From contig NZ_CP081942.1 of the NCBI RefSeq assembly GCF_020386635.1, positions 2,604,001 to 2,668,000 of the forward strand: a stretch of 64,000 nt of DNA, written 5' to 3'. Below the pieces are notes generated by a model that saw nothing but the letters and a program-made list of their open reading frames with translations, was not told the origin of the DNA and did no database searches. This DNA is from Pseudomonas sp. MM211. GTDB lineage: Bacteria > Pseudomonadota > Gammaproteobacteria > Pseudomonadales > Pseudomonadaceae. Positions 34,979 through 43,021 of the stretch are shown piece after piece. Numbering within the stretch: position 1 is the first letter of the stretch; the number at the start of each line of letters is the position of its first letter. The translations under genes and the position numbers were made by a program.

Positions 34979-37417
34979 TCACCAGCTGAAATTCACCGAG
35001 CCGACCAATTGGCGCTCGTCGCCATAGGTGCAGGTGGCGAACTCGCAGTAGGTGTACTGCTTGTTGGTGAGGTTGTTGGCGTTGAGGCTGACGTCCCAGT
35101 TCGCGTCGAGCTGGTAGCTGACCATGGCATCGAACAGGGTGTAGGCGGGCATCGCCGAGTCCATTTCGGAGGCCTGGGTGGTGCCCTTGTAACGGGCGCC
35201 AGCACCAACGGTGAGCTGCGGCAGGTTGAGGCGCATGAAGTTGTAGTCGAGCCACAGCGCCGCCTGGTGATAGGGCGTGTCTTCACTGCGTTGGCCAACT
35301 TCGCCGGGGATCACGCTCTCTGTGATGCGCGCATCGATATAGGCGTAGGAGGCGATCAGGCTGAGGGCTTCGCTGAGGTCGGCCTTGGCTTCCGCCTCGA
35401 AGCCGCGCGAGCGCACTTCGCCAGTCTGCGAGGCGATGTTGGTGGCAGGGTTCTGCTTGAACACGTTCTGCTGGGTCAGCTCGAAAACCGCCGCACTGAG
35501 CAGCAGGTTGCGGCCGTCGGGCTGGTAGCGAATCCCCGCCTCGTATTGCTTGCCTTCTGTGGGCACGAAGCTCTGCCCGCCGGCAACGGCCACTGACACC
35601 GGGAAGAACGATTCGCTGTAGCTCAGGTACGGTGCCAGGCCGTTATCGAACTTGTACACCAGCCCGGCGCGGTAGGTGGTGGCTTCATTGTTCTGGCTGG
35701 TGCGTACGCCGTTGCGATGCTGACGCTGATCCTGGTCGGCCCAGTCGTGGCGCACGCCGAGTACGGCAACCCAGCGGTCGTCGATGTTGATCTGATCCTG
35801 CAGATAAACGCCCTTTTGCAGGGTGTCGATTTGTGAGCCGCGATCCAGGCTGGAGTCCTTGTTCACTACCACTGGCTGCCCGTAGTTGTAGCGGCTCAGG
35901 TCAAGCGCTGGCGCTACGCCGCGAAAGTTGTGCGAGTCGTAGGTCATGTCGTAAGCATCGAAGCCCAGCAGTACGCTGTGCTCGGCGCCACCAAGCTGCC
36001 ATTTGGACTCGATATTGGTGTCGCTGGCCAGGCCGCGGGCGCGCTCGTGGCGGTCGCTGTACTGGCGGCGCAGGATGCCCGTGGTGGCTGCCTGATTGAT
36101 GGCCGCGGCGGAGGTTTGTATCTGCAGGTACTTCCAGTCCACGTCGGTCTGGTAGTAACGCAGCTTGTGGTTGATGCGCAGCTGCTCGTTGAAGTGGTGC
36201 TCGAACTCGTAACCCAGCGTCGACATCTCACCGTTCATTTCGTTGTAGCCGGGCTCGCCGATAAAGTCGTGGCGGCCTATCTGGTACGTCGCGTCGCCCA
36301 CACCCTTGACCAGTTGATAGGGCAGCGGCGCGGAGAAGCCCGTTTCGGTCTTCTGGTAGAACGACAGCAGGGTCAGGGAGGTGTCTTCGTTCGGGCGCCA
36401 GGTCAGCGCCGGTGCGATATAGAGCCTGTCGTCATTGATATGATCCTGCGGCGTGTCGCTGTCGCGCTTGAGCATCGTCAGGCGGTAGCTCAGCGTATCG
36501 CTTTCACCGAGCGGGCCGCTGAAGTCAGCGGACAGCTGCTTGCGGTCGTTCTGGCCGACCTGCAGGTTCAGTTCGCGCAGCGGCTCCCGAGTCGGCCGCT
36601 TGCTCACCCCGTTGATCATGCCGCCTGGCGACAGCTGCCCGTAGAGCACGGACGCCGCGCCGCGAATCACCTCGACGCGCTCCAGGCCATAGGGCTCCTG
36701 AATGCCGTCATAGGAGTTGTTCTGCAGGCGCAGGCCATCGCGCAGCGAGCCGCCGGTGGCGGACTCGACATCGAGGCCACGGATACGAAAACGATCCGCC
36801 GTGCGGTTGAAACTGGTCGGCTGGCTGGTGACACCCGGTGTATAGCTGAGTGCCTGGGACAGGGTTTCCGACTGGCGATTGCGCAGCTCGTCGCGGGTGA
36901 CCACCGAGATCGACTGCGGGGTATCGACCAATGCTGTATCCGTTTTGGTCGCGCTGCCGTTGCGCAGGGCCACGTAACCGGCGAGCGGCTCACCCGGTGC
37001 CTCGCCACTGCCCAGCGCGCTTCCAGACACAGTGGTGCTATCGAGCTGCAGCGCGCCACTGGCTGGCAGCGGGCGTAGCACGTAGCCGCTGCCGCCCAGA
37101 GCGACTGCTTCCAGGCCAGAGTTCTGCAGCACCAGGGCAAGCCCAGCGGACACCGAGTAGCTGCCATTCAGACCGGGGCTGTTCTTGCCCGTCGCCAGGT
37201 CGTTATGCCCAGCGAGGTAGATGCCCGCCTGGGCCGAGAACTGGTTGAGCACGCCGGCCAGCGGGCCTGGCGCGATGCTGTAAGTGCGCACCTCGCGGCT
37301 TTCCTGCGCCGCTGCCGGTAGCGAAACCAGCAAGGCCGGAGCGAGGGACAGCGCCATTGGCAAGACCAGTGCGAGTGGCCGCAGGGATTGGAAGGAGTGC
37401 GCGGTTGGCAAGTGCAT
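34979..37417 (-). CDS. TonB-dependent siderophore receptor with N-terminal signalling domain
   Basis: An 812-residue outer-membrane receptor of the transducer type. The start MHLPTAHSFQSL at 37417 has AGGGGA upstream, and the signal peptide ends near LPAAAQ. A secretin/TonB N-terminal (STN) domain follows (YSIAPGPLAGVLNQFSAQAG, about residues 45-120), then the plug (TPQSISVVTRDEL, RFRIRGLDVE, VIRGAASVLYGQLSPGGMING) and a barrel ending VNFSW. Together with the upstream FecR and FecI genes this forms a cell-surface signalling set: ligand binding signals through STN to the anti-sigma factor, releasing the sigma factor. The ligand is probably a ferric siderophore; identity unknown. Confidence 0.93.
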   Translation of the reverse strand: MHLPTAHSFQSLRPLALVLPMALSLAPALLVSLPAAAQESREVRTYSIAPGPLAGVLNQFSAQAGIYLAGHNDLATGKNSPGLNGSYSVSAGLALVLQNSGLEAVALGGSGYVLRPLPASGALQLDSTTVSGSALGSGEAPGEPLAGYVALRNGSATKTDTALVDTPQSISVVTRDELRNRQSETLSQALSYTPGVTSQPTSFNRTADRFRIRGLDVESATGGSLRDGLRLQNNSYDGIQEPYGLERVEVIRGAASVLYGQLSPGGMINGVSKRPTREPLRELNLQVGQNDRKQLSADFSGPLGESDTLSYRLTMLKRDSDTPQDHINDDRLYIAPALTWRPNEDTSLTLLSFYQKTETGFSAPLPYQLVKGVGDATYQIGRHDFIGEPGYNEMNGEMSTLGYEFEHHFNEQLRINHKLRYYQTDVDWKYLQIQTSAAAINQAATTGILRRQYSDRHERARGLASDTNIESKWQLGGAEHSVLLGFDAYDMTYDSHNFRGVAPALDLSRYNYGQPVVVNKDSSLDRGSQIDTLQKGVYLQDQINIDDRWVAVLGVRHDWADQDQRQHRNGVRTSQNNEATTYRAGLVYKFDNGLAPYLSYSESFFPVSVAVAGGQSFVPTEGKQYEAGIRYQPDGRNLLLSAAVFELTQQNVFKQNPATNIASQTGEVRSRGFEAEAKADLSEALSLIASYAYIDARITESVIPGEVGQRSEDTPYHQAALWLDYNFMRLNLPQLTVGAGARYKGTTQASEMDSAMPAYTLFDAMVSYQLDANWDVSLNANNLTNKQYTYCEFATCTYGDERQLVGSVNFSW

Positions 37418-37509
37418 GGTGTCCCCTGGAGTTGTTCGAATAGTTGGCTTCTCAGGGATTACCGAGCGAGATTGCAGAAAGGGAACCGCATCGATGATTT
37501 TCTTTTCAG

Positions 37510-38499
37510 TCAGGCACTGGCTGGCTCGACGCTCACCCACCAGTCGGTGAGCCGTTGGATACGGATTGGTAGGGCAGCTTGCAGCAGTTGCAGTGTTTGC
37601 TCGCTGTCGTCCAGCGGGAAATAGCCCATCACCGGCAAGCTGGCGATGCTCGGATTGCAGCCCAGGTGCCCACGGCGAAAGTGCGATAGCTCTTCGAGCA
37701 GTTGCCCCAGGGGCATGCCCTCAGCCGCCAGCACATGGCGCGTCCACGACTCGCGAGCGCTGGCGGCGGGTGCCTGGCCGCCAACCCGTTGGGCATTGAA
37801 GCCGACCTGCTGGCCAGCCTCGACCCGCCGCGTCTCGCGGCTATCTGCGGTGCAGATTTCCACTGTGCCATCGAACACCGTCAGCCAGGTTTCTTCAGGC
37901 GTCTGGCGCACACTGAAGCGGGTGCCCAGGGCCTGCATGCGGCCATGCCTGTTGTCGATGAACAAGGGCCTGGCGTCTTTCGCGGTATCGATCAGCACTT
38001 CACCGAAACGCAGGTGCAGCAGGCGCAGGCTGGTGCTGAATTGGGCATCCACCGCACTGGTTGCGTTAAGCCACAGGTGGGTGCCATCAGCCAGCCTGGC
38101 TTCACGCACCTCGCCGGTGCCGGTGGCGAAGTCCGCCGTCCAGCCAGCCAGCAAGCGTGGTAGCGGAGTATTGCGCCAAGTGCCCCAGCCAAGCACGCTG
38201 CCGGCGCCGATAATCAGCAGGCTCTTGAGGCCCTGACGACGACTGAAGCCCGCGCGGCTTTCCTGACCCAGAGCCTGGCGCAGGGCCTGGGGATCGTCCT
38301 GTTGCTGCAGGTTGCCGAAGCGCTGGCTGACCCGCTCCACATAGTGCCAGGCGTCACGGTGTTCGCTGTGTTGCTCGAGCCACTGCTGCCATTGCTGGCG
38401 CATCTGGCTGTCTGGTTGTTCGTCGTGCAGCAGCACATACCAGTTGGCGGCCTGTTGCAGGCTGGCATGGCTGAGCGTGCGGTCTTGTTGGGTATGCAT
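37510..38499 (-). CDS. FecR-type anti-sigma factor/sigma regulator
   Basis: A 329-residue inner-membrane protein. The N-terminal cytoplasmic part (ANWYVLLHDEQPD, WQQWLEQHSEHRDAW) is the usual sigma-interacting DUF4880 segment; one membrane helix follows (LKSLLIIGAGSVLGW, about residues 88-103). The periplasmic FecR domain has DGTHLWLNATSAVD and TRFSVRQTPEETWLTVFDG. It keeps the FecI-type sigma factor inactive until the receptor's STN domain signals. The ATG at 38499 lies just inside the end of the sigma gene. Confidence 0.9.
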   Translation of the reverse strand: MHTQQDRTLSHASLQQAANWYVLLHDEQPDSQMRQQWQQWLEQHSEHRDAWHYVERVSQRFGNLQQQDDPQALRQALGQESRAGFSRRQGLKSLLIIGAGSVLGWGTWRNTPLPRLLAGWTADFATGTGEVREARLADGTHLWLNATSAVDAQFSTSLRLLHLRFGEVLIDTAKDARPLFIDNRHGRMQALGTRFSVRQTPEETWLTVFDGTVEICTADSRETRRVEAGQQVGFNAQRVGGQAPAASARESWTRHVLAAEGMPLGQLLEELSHFRRGHLGCNPSIASLPVMGYFPLDDSEQTLQLLQAALPIRIQRLTDWWVSVEPASA

Positions 38500-38504
38500 C
38501 GCCG

Positions 38505-39029
38505 TCACTCGACCAGCAGGCCGTCGAGCTCCGCTTCGAGCAGGGCGCAATGCAGCAGAGCCTGGGCCAGGTACTTCTTGACCATGCGCTCGGATACGCC
38601 GAGCTGCCGGGCTATCTCGCGGTAGGGCAAACCATCGAGCTGAGCCAGCAAAAACGCCTCCCTCACCCGGGCAGGTAGGCGCAGCAGCATGGCGTCAACT
38701 TCGTGCAGGGTTTCCATGATCAACGCCGCCTGCTCCGGCGAGGGCTGCAGCGCTTGCGGACGGTTGGCGAGCACACTCAACCAGGCCTGTTCCAATTGCT
38801 TGCGGCGCCAGTGGTCGATGCTCAGGCCGCGGGCTATGGTCGCCAGGTAGGAGCGCTCGCCACTGTCACTGTCGAAGCTGCGCGGGCGAAGCAGCAGGCG
38901 CACGAAGGTGTCTTGCACCAGGTCGGCGGCATCGGCGCCATCGCCCAGGCGGCGGCGCAGAAACTGCTGCAGCCAGCCGCTGTGGCTGGCGTAGAGGCTA
39001 TGCAGGTGGTTGGTATCGAGAGGCGTCAT
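38505..39029 (-). CDS. FecI-type extracytoplasmic function sigma factor
   Basis: A 174-residue ECF sigma factor. Region 2 has DLVQDTFVRLLLRP and SYLATIARGLSIDHWRR; region 4 has the helix-turn-helix YREIARQLGVSERMVKKYLAQAL. The start MTPLDTNHLHSLY at 39029 gives the usual length; the frame is open a further 12 codons. It heads the sigma-FecR-receptor unit and should direct RNA polymerase to the receptor promoter once activated. Fur control is suggested by a weak box upstream. Confidence 0.92.
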   Translation of the reverse strand: MTPLDTNHLHSLYASHSGWLQQFLRRRLGDGADAADLVQDTFVRLLLRPRSFDSDSGERSYLATIARGLSIDHWRRKQLEQAWLSVLANRPQALQPSPEQAALIMETLHEVDAMLLRLPARVREAFLLAQLDGLPYREIARQLGVSERMVKKYLAQALLHCALLEAELDGLLVE

Positions 39030-39069
39030 CGAGAGCACGTACCCGTTGGCGTTTACGCGCCTCAATGCA

Positions 39070-39090
39070 GATAAGAATTAGTCGCAAATT
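39070..39090 (-). promoter_or_regulatory. possible Fur box ahead of the FecI-type gene
   Basis: The stretch around GATAAGAATTAGTCGCAA resembles the GATAAT-repeat structure of Fur sites only partly, by my count about half of the consensus positions. Its location, some 40 bases before the sigma gene start, is where iron control is usually found. Tentative. Confidence 0.3.
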
Positions 39091-39206
39091 AGAACAAGAT
39101 GCGCTGATTGCTGCAATGGGTGGTGCTCAATTCAGTTTGCAGGCACGGGCTGCCGACTTCGTGCAGCAGCCCGTGATGGCGTTGGTCATGCATCAAACGC
39201 TGCGGA

Positions 39207-40409
39207 TCAGGCCACCACTGGAATCAGCGGGTCGGCCGCTGCCAGAGCGGTTTCGCGGATCGCGGCTGGCGGGTAGATCCACTGGGTGTTGATCTCGGTT
39301 TTCAGCTGCTTGCCCTTGGTGCCGGTCAGCATCACTTTGCGCTCCCAGCCTTCGGTGAATAGCGCGCCCCATTCGCCGAGATCCAGGCAGGTGACATACT
39401 TGGGCTGGCTGTAGGTAATGGGTGCGATAGCGAGCAGGTCGGCCGCCGCGTTGTTGCCTGCAGATCGGCCCAGGGCGATGGCGTGCTGGCAGGACATCAG
39501 CGCATGGTTGCCGTGGTCATCTACTGCCGCGTAGGCGGTATCACCGGCGGCGTACACGCTCTCCAGCCCGGAGACCTTGAGGTTACGGTCAACATGCAGG
39601 CGACCCTGAGCGTCCCGCTCGGCAGTCAGCTCTCGGGTTAGCGGCGAGGCCTGCACGCCAACCGTCCAGATGACCGTCTGGGCGTCGATGCGTTCGCCGT
39701 TGGTGAGCGTGACGCCGCCCGCATCTACCGAACCCACTGCACTGCCCAGGCGCCAGTTAACGCCCTGCTGGGCGCTGGCTTCGGCCACGATGGGGGCGAC
39801 GTGTTCGCCCAGGCTGGCGCCGATCCGCTCGCCACGGTCGACCACGATCACGCGGATATCAACATCGTCGCCCAGGATGCTGCGCAGGCGAGCGGGCAGC
39901 TCGGTAGCGGTTTCGATACCGGTGAAGCCGCCGCCCGCGACTACTACGGTGTTGCGCGCGGGGCTGTCTGGCAGATCGCGCAGGCTGTGGAGATGACGCT
40001 CCAGAGCCAGGGCCTGCTCCAGGCTGTCGACATCGAAGGCATGTTCGACGCCGCTCAAGGCGGGGCGCACCACCTGGCTGCCGCTGGCGAGGATCAGGCG
40101 GCTATAGCCCAGCTCGCTGTCGAGGCCGTGTTCGCTTCGGTAGGTCAGGGTTTGCCTGGCGCTGTCGATACCCGTGACCCAGCCTTGCACGAAGCGGATG
40201 CCGACCACGGCGAACAGCTTGTCCAGCGGTGCGCTCATCCGCGCTACATCCGCCTCGTAAAAGCGTGGCCGCACGTGCAGTTGCGCCTTGGGAGCAATCA
40301 CGCAGACCTCGATATCCTCGCGTGCCTGCAGGTCGAGCAGACGCGCTGCGCTCAGGGCGCTCCACAGACCGGCGAAACCGGTGCCGATGACTAGAATTCG
40401 TTGCTTCAT
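39207..40409 (-). CDS. NAD(P)/FAD-dependent oxidoreductase (NDH-2-like)
   Basis: A 400-residue flavoprotein of the pyridine nucleotide-disulfide reductase superfamily. The FAD motif is IGTGFAGLWSA at the N-terminus, the NAD(P) motif is VAGGGFTGIETA at about residues 160-171, and the second FAD contact is YAAGDTA. It resembles type II NADH dehydrogenases and related COG1252 proteins, but the membrane-anchoring C-terminus is weak (WIYPPAAIRETAL), so it may be soluble. The gene is divergent from a MocR regulator, with palindromes between them, so that regulator probably controls it. Confidence 0.88.
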   Translation of the reverse strand: MKQRILVIGTGFAGLWSALSAARLLDLQAREDIEVCVIAPKAQLHVRPRFYEADVARMSAPLDKLFAVVGIRFVQGWVTGIDSARQTLTYRSEHGLDSELGYSRLILASGSQVVRPALSGVEHAFDVDSLEQALALERHLHSLRDLPDSPARNTVVVAGGGFTGIETATELPARLRSILGDDVDIRVIVVDRGERIGASLGEHVAPIVAEASAQQGVNWRLGSAVGSVDAGGVTLTNGERIDAQTVIWTVGVQASPLTRELTAERDAQGRLHVDRNLKVSGLESVYAAGDTAYAAVDDHGNHALMSCQHAIALGRSAGNNAAADLLAIAPITYSQPKYVTCLDLGEWGALFTEGWERKVMLTGTKGKQLKTEINTQWIYPPAAIRETALAAADPLIPVVA

Positions 40410-40515
40410 CAGGTGTTCCTCGAAAGCGGTTGCCTGGCCGCAAGGTGCGGCGCAGGAAGGGCGATACGCTTGGGGCGCGATCGCTGCAGTTGACGAGGCG
40501 ATTCTCTACTTGAAG

Positions 40516-40559
40516 TGGATCAGCGTATTGATCCATAAAGTGCTAAATGGATTGATCCA
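40516..40559. promoter_or_regulatory. paired palindromes, probable MocR operator
   Basis: TGGATCA-N6-TGATCCA (40516-40535) and TGGAT-TG-ATCCA (40548-40559) lie in the 162-bp divergent region, the second 13 bases ahead of the regulator start. TTGATCCA also recurs as a direct repeat with a 24-bp period (40528 and 40552). Tandem sites of this kind are usual for MocR/PdxR-type dimers. Control of both the regulator and the divergent flavoprotein gene is inferred. Confidence 0.65.
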
Positions 40560-40571
40560 AGAGAGGCGTTC

Positions 40572-42080
40572 ATGGCAGCCAAGAATCAAGGGCCGTTGGT
40601 GGTATCACTGCCGCTCGGCGAGCCGCAGCCAGGCGAGAGCCTGCAGCGTTGGCTATACACCGCGCTGCGCGAGGCGATCCTCAGCAGTCGGCTGCCATCT
40701 GGCAGCCAGTTACCCAGTACGCGAGCGCTCGCTGAGCATTACGGCATGGCGCGTGGTACGGCGCAGGCCGCCTACCAGCAGTTGCAGTCCGAAGGCTATC
40801 TGAATACCGACAGCGGCTATGGCACGCGAGTCTGCGTGGTGTTGCCGGATGCCACGCTGAACGCGGGCTATGTAAGGCGGCCAATCGCCCCGCAGGTAGA
40901 GCAGCGTGACGCGCCAGATACGCTCTGGGCGCAGCGTCTGCAGGCAGAGAAGCCGGTGTTCATGAGTGGTGGAGCACAAGCTGGATTGCGCCCGTTCTTT
41001 CCGCACCGCGGCGACGTCCTGGCATTCCCTATCGACCTGTGGCGCAAGCTGCACACCGGGCACCTGCGTTCGTCACGCCTGCTGGATATGCTGGATGCCG
41101 ACCCGGCGGGCTTGCCCGTGCTGCGCAATGCCATCGCCCAGTACCTGTCGATTGCCCGTGGCGTGCGGGTGACAGCCGAGCGCATCGTGATTCTTGGCAG
41201 CGTCCAGCAGGCGCTGGATCTGACCCTGCGGCTAGTGGTTGCGCCCGGCGAGACGGTGTGGATGGAAGACCCCGGCTACCCCGGCGCCCGGCAATTGATG
41301 AAGGCCAGCGGCGTGGAGATGGTCGATGTGCCCGTTGACCGTGAAGGTTTGCAGGTCGAGGAAGGGATTCACCTGGCGCCGGGCGCGCGCATGGCCTATG
41401 TCACCCCATCGCACCAGGCACCGCTGGGCGGCGAGCTGTCACCAGCACGGCGCATTGCGTTGCTGCGTTGGGCCAGTGAAAACGGCAGCTACATCTTCGA
41501 GGACGATTACGACAGCGAGTACCGCTTCGTCGCCAAGCCCATCCCGGCGCTGCGCAGCATGGCCAACAGCGACGCTCAGGTGATTCTTGCCGGGACTTTC
41601 AGCAAGCTGCTGTTTCCGTCTCTGCGCCTGGCCTACGTGGTATTGCCGCCGCAGTTGGTGGAGAGCTTCACGCGCCTGGTTTCGCTGACTGCGCGGCACG
41701 CCAACAGCCTTTCACAGGCGGTATTGGCCGACTTCATCGCGCAGGGGCATTTCGACCGCCACCTGCGGCGCATGCGCAAGTTGTACGCGGCGCGGGCCGA
41801 GGCCTTCGCTCATGCCGCCGAGCAGCATTGGCAAGGGCTGATCGACGTTCCGCCAATACGCGCGGGGCTGGATGTGGTGTGTGGTCTGCTGGCGGGCGAT
41901 GAGCTGGACGTGCAGGCGAGGCTGGCCGCGGAAGGCATCGACGTGATGCCCTTGCAGCGTTACTGCGTGAAACCTCGGGCGCCTGGGCTGGTGATGGGCT
42001 TCGCGCCCTATGACGAAGCGGCCATCGAGCGTGCCGCCAAGGATGTGGCGCGGTTGCTGCAATCGGTGAAAGTGCGCTAG
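40572..42080 (+). CDS. MocR-type (GntR plus aminotransferase) transcriptional regulator
   Basis: A 502-residue fusion. Residues about 15-85 form a GntR winged helix (REAILSSRLPSGSQLPSTRALAEHYG), and the rest is a class I aminotransferase fold with the PLP-binding Lys in GTFSKLLFPSLR and the DYDSEYRF segment typical of MocR proteins. PLP or an amino-compound adduct is the likely effector. PdxR-like proteins control vitamin B6 genes and other MocR members control transport or catabolism; here the neighbour is an NDH-2-like flavoprotein, so the regulon is open. Its stop overlaps that of the convergent zinc-ribbon gene. Confidence 0.9.
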   Translation: MAAKNQGPLVVSLPLGEPQPGESLQRWLYTALREAILSSRLPSGSQLPSTRALAEHYGMARGTAQAAYQQLQSEGYLNTDSGYGTRVCVVLPDATLNAGYVRRPIAPQVEQRDAPDTLWAQRLQAEKPVFMSGGAQAGLRPFFPHRGDVLAFPIDLWRKLHTGHLRSSRLLDMLDADPAGLPVLRNAIAQYLSIARGVRVTAERIVILGSVQQALDLTLRLVVAPGETVWMEDPGYPGARQLMKASGVEMVDVPVDREGLQVEEGIHLAPGARMAYVTPSHQAPLGGELSPARRIALLRWASENGSYIFEDDYDSEYRFVAKPIPALRSMANSDAQVILAGTFSKLLFPSLRLAYVVLPPQLVESFTRLVSLTARHANSLSQAVLADFIAQGHFDRHLRRMRKLYAARAEAFAHAAEQHWQGLIDVPPIRAGLDVVCGLLAGDELDVQARLAAEGIDVMPLQRYCVKPRAPGLVMGFAPYDEAAIERAAKDVARLLQSVKVR

Positions 42081-42310
42081 CGGGCCACGATGATCACGGT
42101 GATGCAGATCATCGCCACCACGCCAAAAACCATGCGGGCGATCCATGGTGCTGTGAGCCATGCCGTCGTGGCGCCGGCAACCTGGCCGACGTTCTTTTCC
42201 GACAGCCAGCGATTACTGACCGGATGGCTCATCGGGTTGCCACATTGCGGGCAGGCCTGAGCCTTGTCGGAAATACGGTTCTGGCACTCGGGGCAGTCGA
42301 TAAGGCTCAT
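42077..42310 (-). CDS. small zinc-ribbon membrane protein
   Basis: A 77-residue protein. Two CPxC motifs (DCPECQNRI and ACPQCGNPM) form an N-terminal zinc ribbon, followed by a linker and one C-terminal membrane helix (MVFGVVAMICITVIIVA). The ATG at 42310 has GAGGA eight bases upstream. The function of this type of short zinc-ribbon protein is unknown. It overlaps by four bases the end of the convergent MocR gene. Confidence 0.75.
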   Translation of the reverse strand: MSLIDCPECQNRISDKAQACPQCGNPMSHPVSNRWLSEKNVGQVAGATTAWLTAPWIARMVFGVVAMICITVIIVAR

Positions 42311-42426
42311 GTCGCTCGTCCTCTGATCAGTGGCGATGGCGAACGTGAGACTTGGCCGGCGCAGCCGAGTTCCGCCACAGGGCAGAGCTGGCGGGGTCTG
42401 TAGCGTTTTCGTGGGGGAGATCACAA

Positions 42427-42452
42427 AGCGCCCGCAGCGTACGGCGGGCGCT
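42427..42452 (-). terminator. terminator of the ydbH-ynbE-ydbL operon
   Basis: A 9-bp stem AGCGCCCGC / GCGGGCGCT with an 8-base loop begins nine bases beyond the ydbL stop. Read leftward, a short TTTG follows. Moderately convincing. Confidence 0.6.
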
Positions 42453-42460
42453 CCTGGCGG

Positions 42461-42805
42461 CTACTTGCGGCGCCACTGACCTTGCTGCTGGATGTACTGC
42501 CCGGCGGGAGTTCTGTCGATAGCCTTCTGGCCGGCGATGGTTTCCACGTCGCTGAGTTGAATACCGTTCTGCTGGGCGAGCTTCTGGTATTCGGCGCGGC
42601 GGGCGGCGTTGATCAGTTTGGCGATCTCGTCGGCCTGGCCGCCGGATTTGACCACGCCGAGGTAACCACTGGGCAGTTCGCCGAGTTGGCCGCTGGCCTT
42701 GGCATCGCTCAGGGCGGACATCGCCTCGTTGAGGCTGATGGCGTGGGCCGGCAGGCTCAGGCTGAGCAGCAGCAACAGGCCGGCGAAGGGTTTGATCAGG
42801 CTCAT
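42461..42805 (-). CDS. ydbL: YdbL family periplasmic protein (DUF1318)
   Basis: A 114-residue secreted protein. The signal peptide ends near LPAHA/ISL, and the mature part contains the DUF1318 features GYLGVVKSG, EYQKLAQQNGI and TPAGQYIQ. It is the last gene of a ydbH-ynbE-ydbL operon. In E. coli this set, together with the TamB/YhdP systems, supports phospholipid movement between the inner and outer membranes, YdbL acting as a periplasmic partner of YnbE. The start MSLIKPFAGL at 42805 is chosen because it begins the signal peptide. Confidence 0.88.
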   Translation of the reverse strand: MSLIKPFAGLLLLLSLSLPAHAISLNEAMSALSDAKASGQLGELPSGYLGVVKSGGQADEIAKLINAARRAEYQKLAQQNGIQLSDVETIAGQKAIDRTPAGQYIQQQGQWRRK

Positions 42806-42815
42806 TTGCGTTTCC

Positions 42816-43007
42816 TCAGAACAGTCCGCTGGATTCACTGAACATGCTGTCCAGTGCCTTATCCACCTTGATATAGATCTCGTGCTCGATCTTCACATTC
42901 AGGTTGATGTTGATCGGCTCGTTGGGCATCGCCAGTTGTACCGTGGGGGTACAGGCTACGCTCAGTAGCCCCAGCAGCAGGGCGGTGATGCAACTACGCA
43001 AGCGCAT
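42816..43007 (-). CDS. ynbE: YnbE family lipoprotein
   Basis: A 63-residue lipoprotein. The lipobox is LSVAC, and the short mature part (TPTVQLAMPNEPININ, then LNVKIEHEIYIKVDK) is diagnostic of YnbE. In the known system YnbE sits in the outer membrane and extends the beta-structure of YdbH. The start at 43007 has a strong GAGGAG ribosome site. It lies between ydbH (14 bases upstream) and ydbL (10 bases downstream), so all three are co-transcribed. Confidence 0.9.
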   Translation of the reverse strand: MRLRSCITALLLGLLSVACTPTVQLAMPNEPININLNVKIEHEIYIKVDKALDSMFSESSGLF

Positions 43008-43021
43008 GGCGCTTCTCCTCG

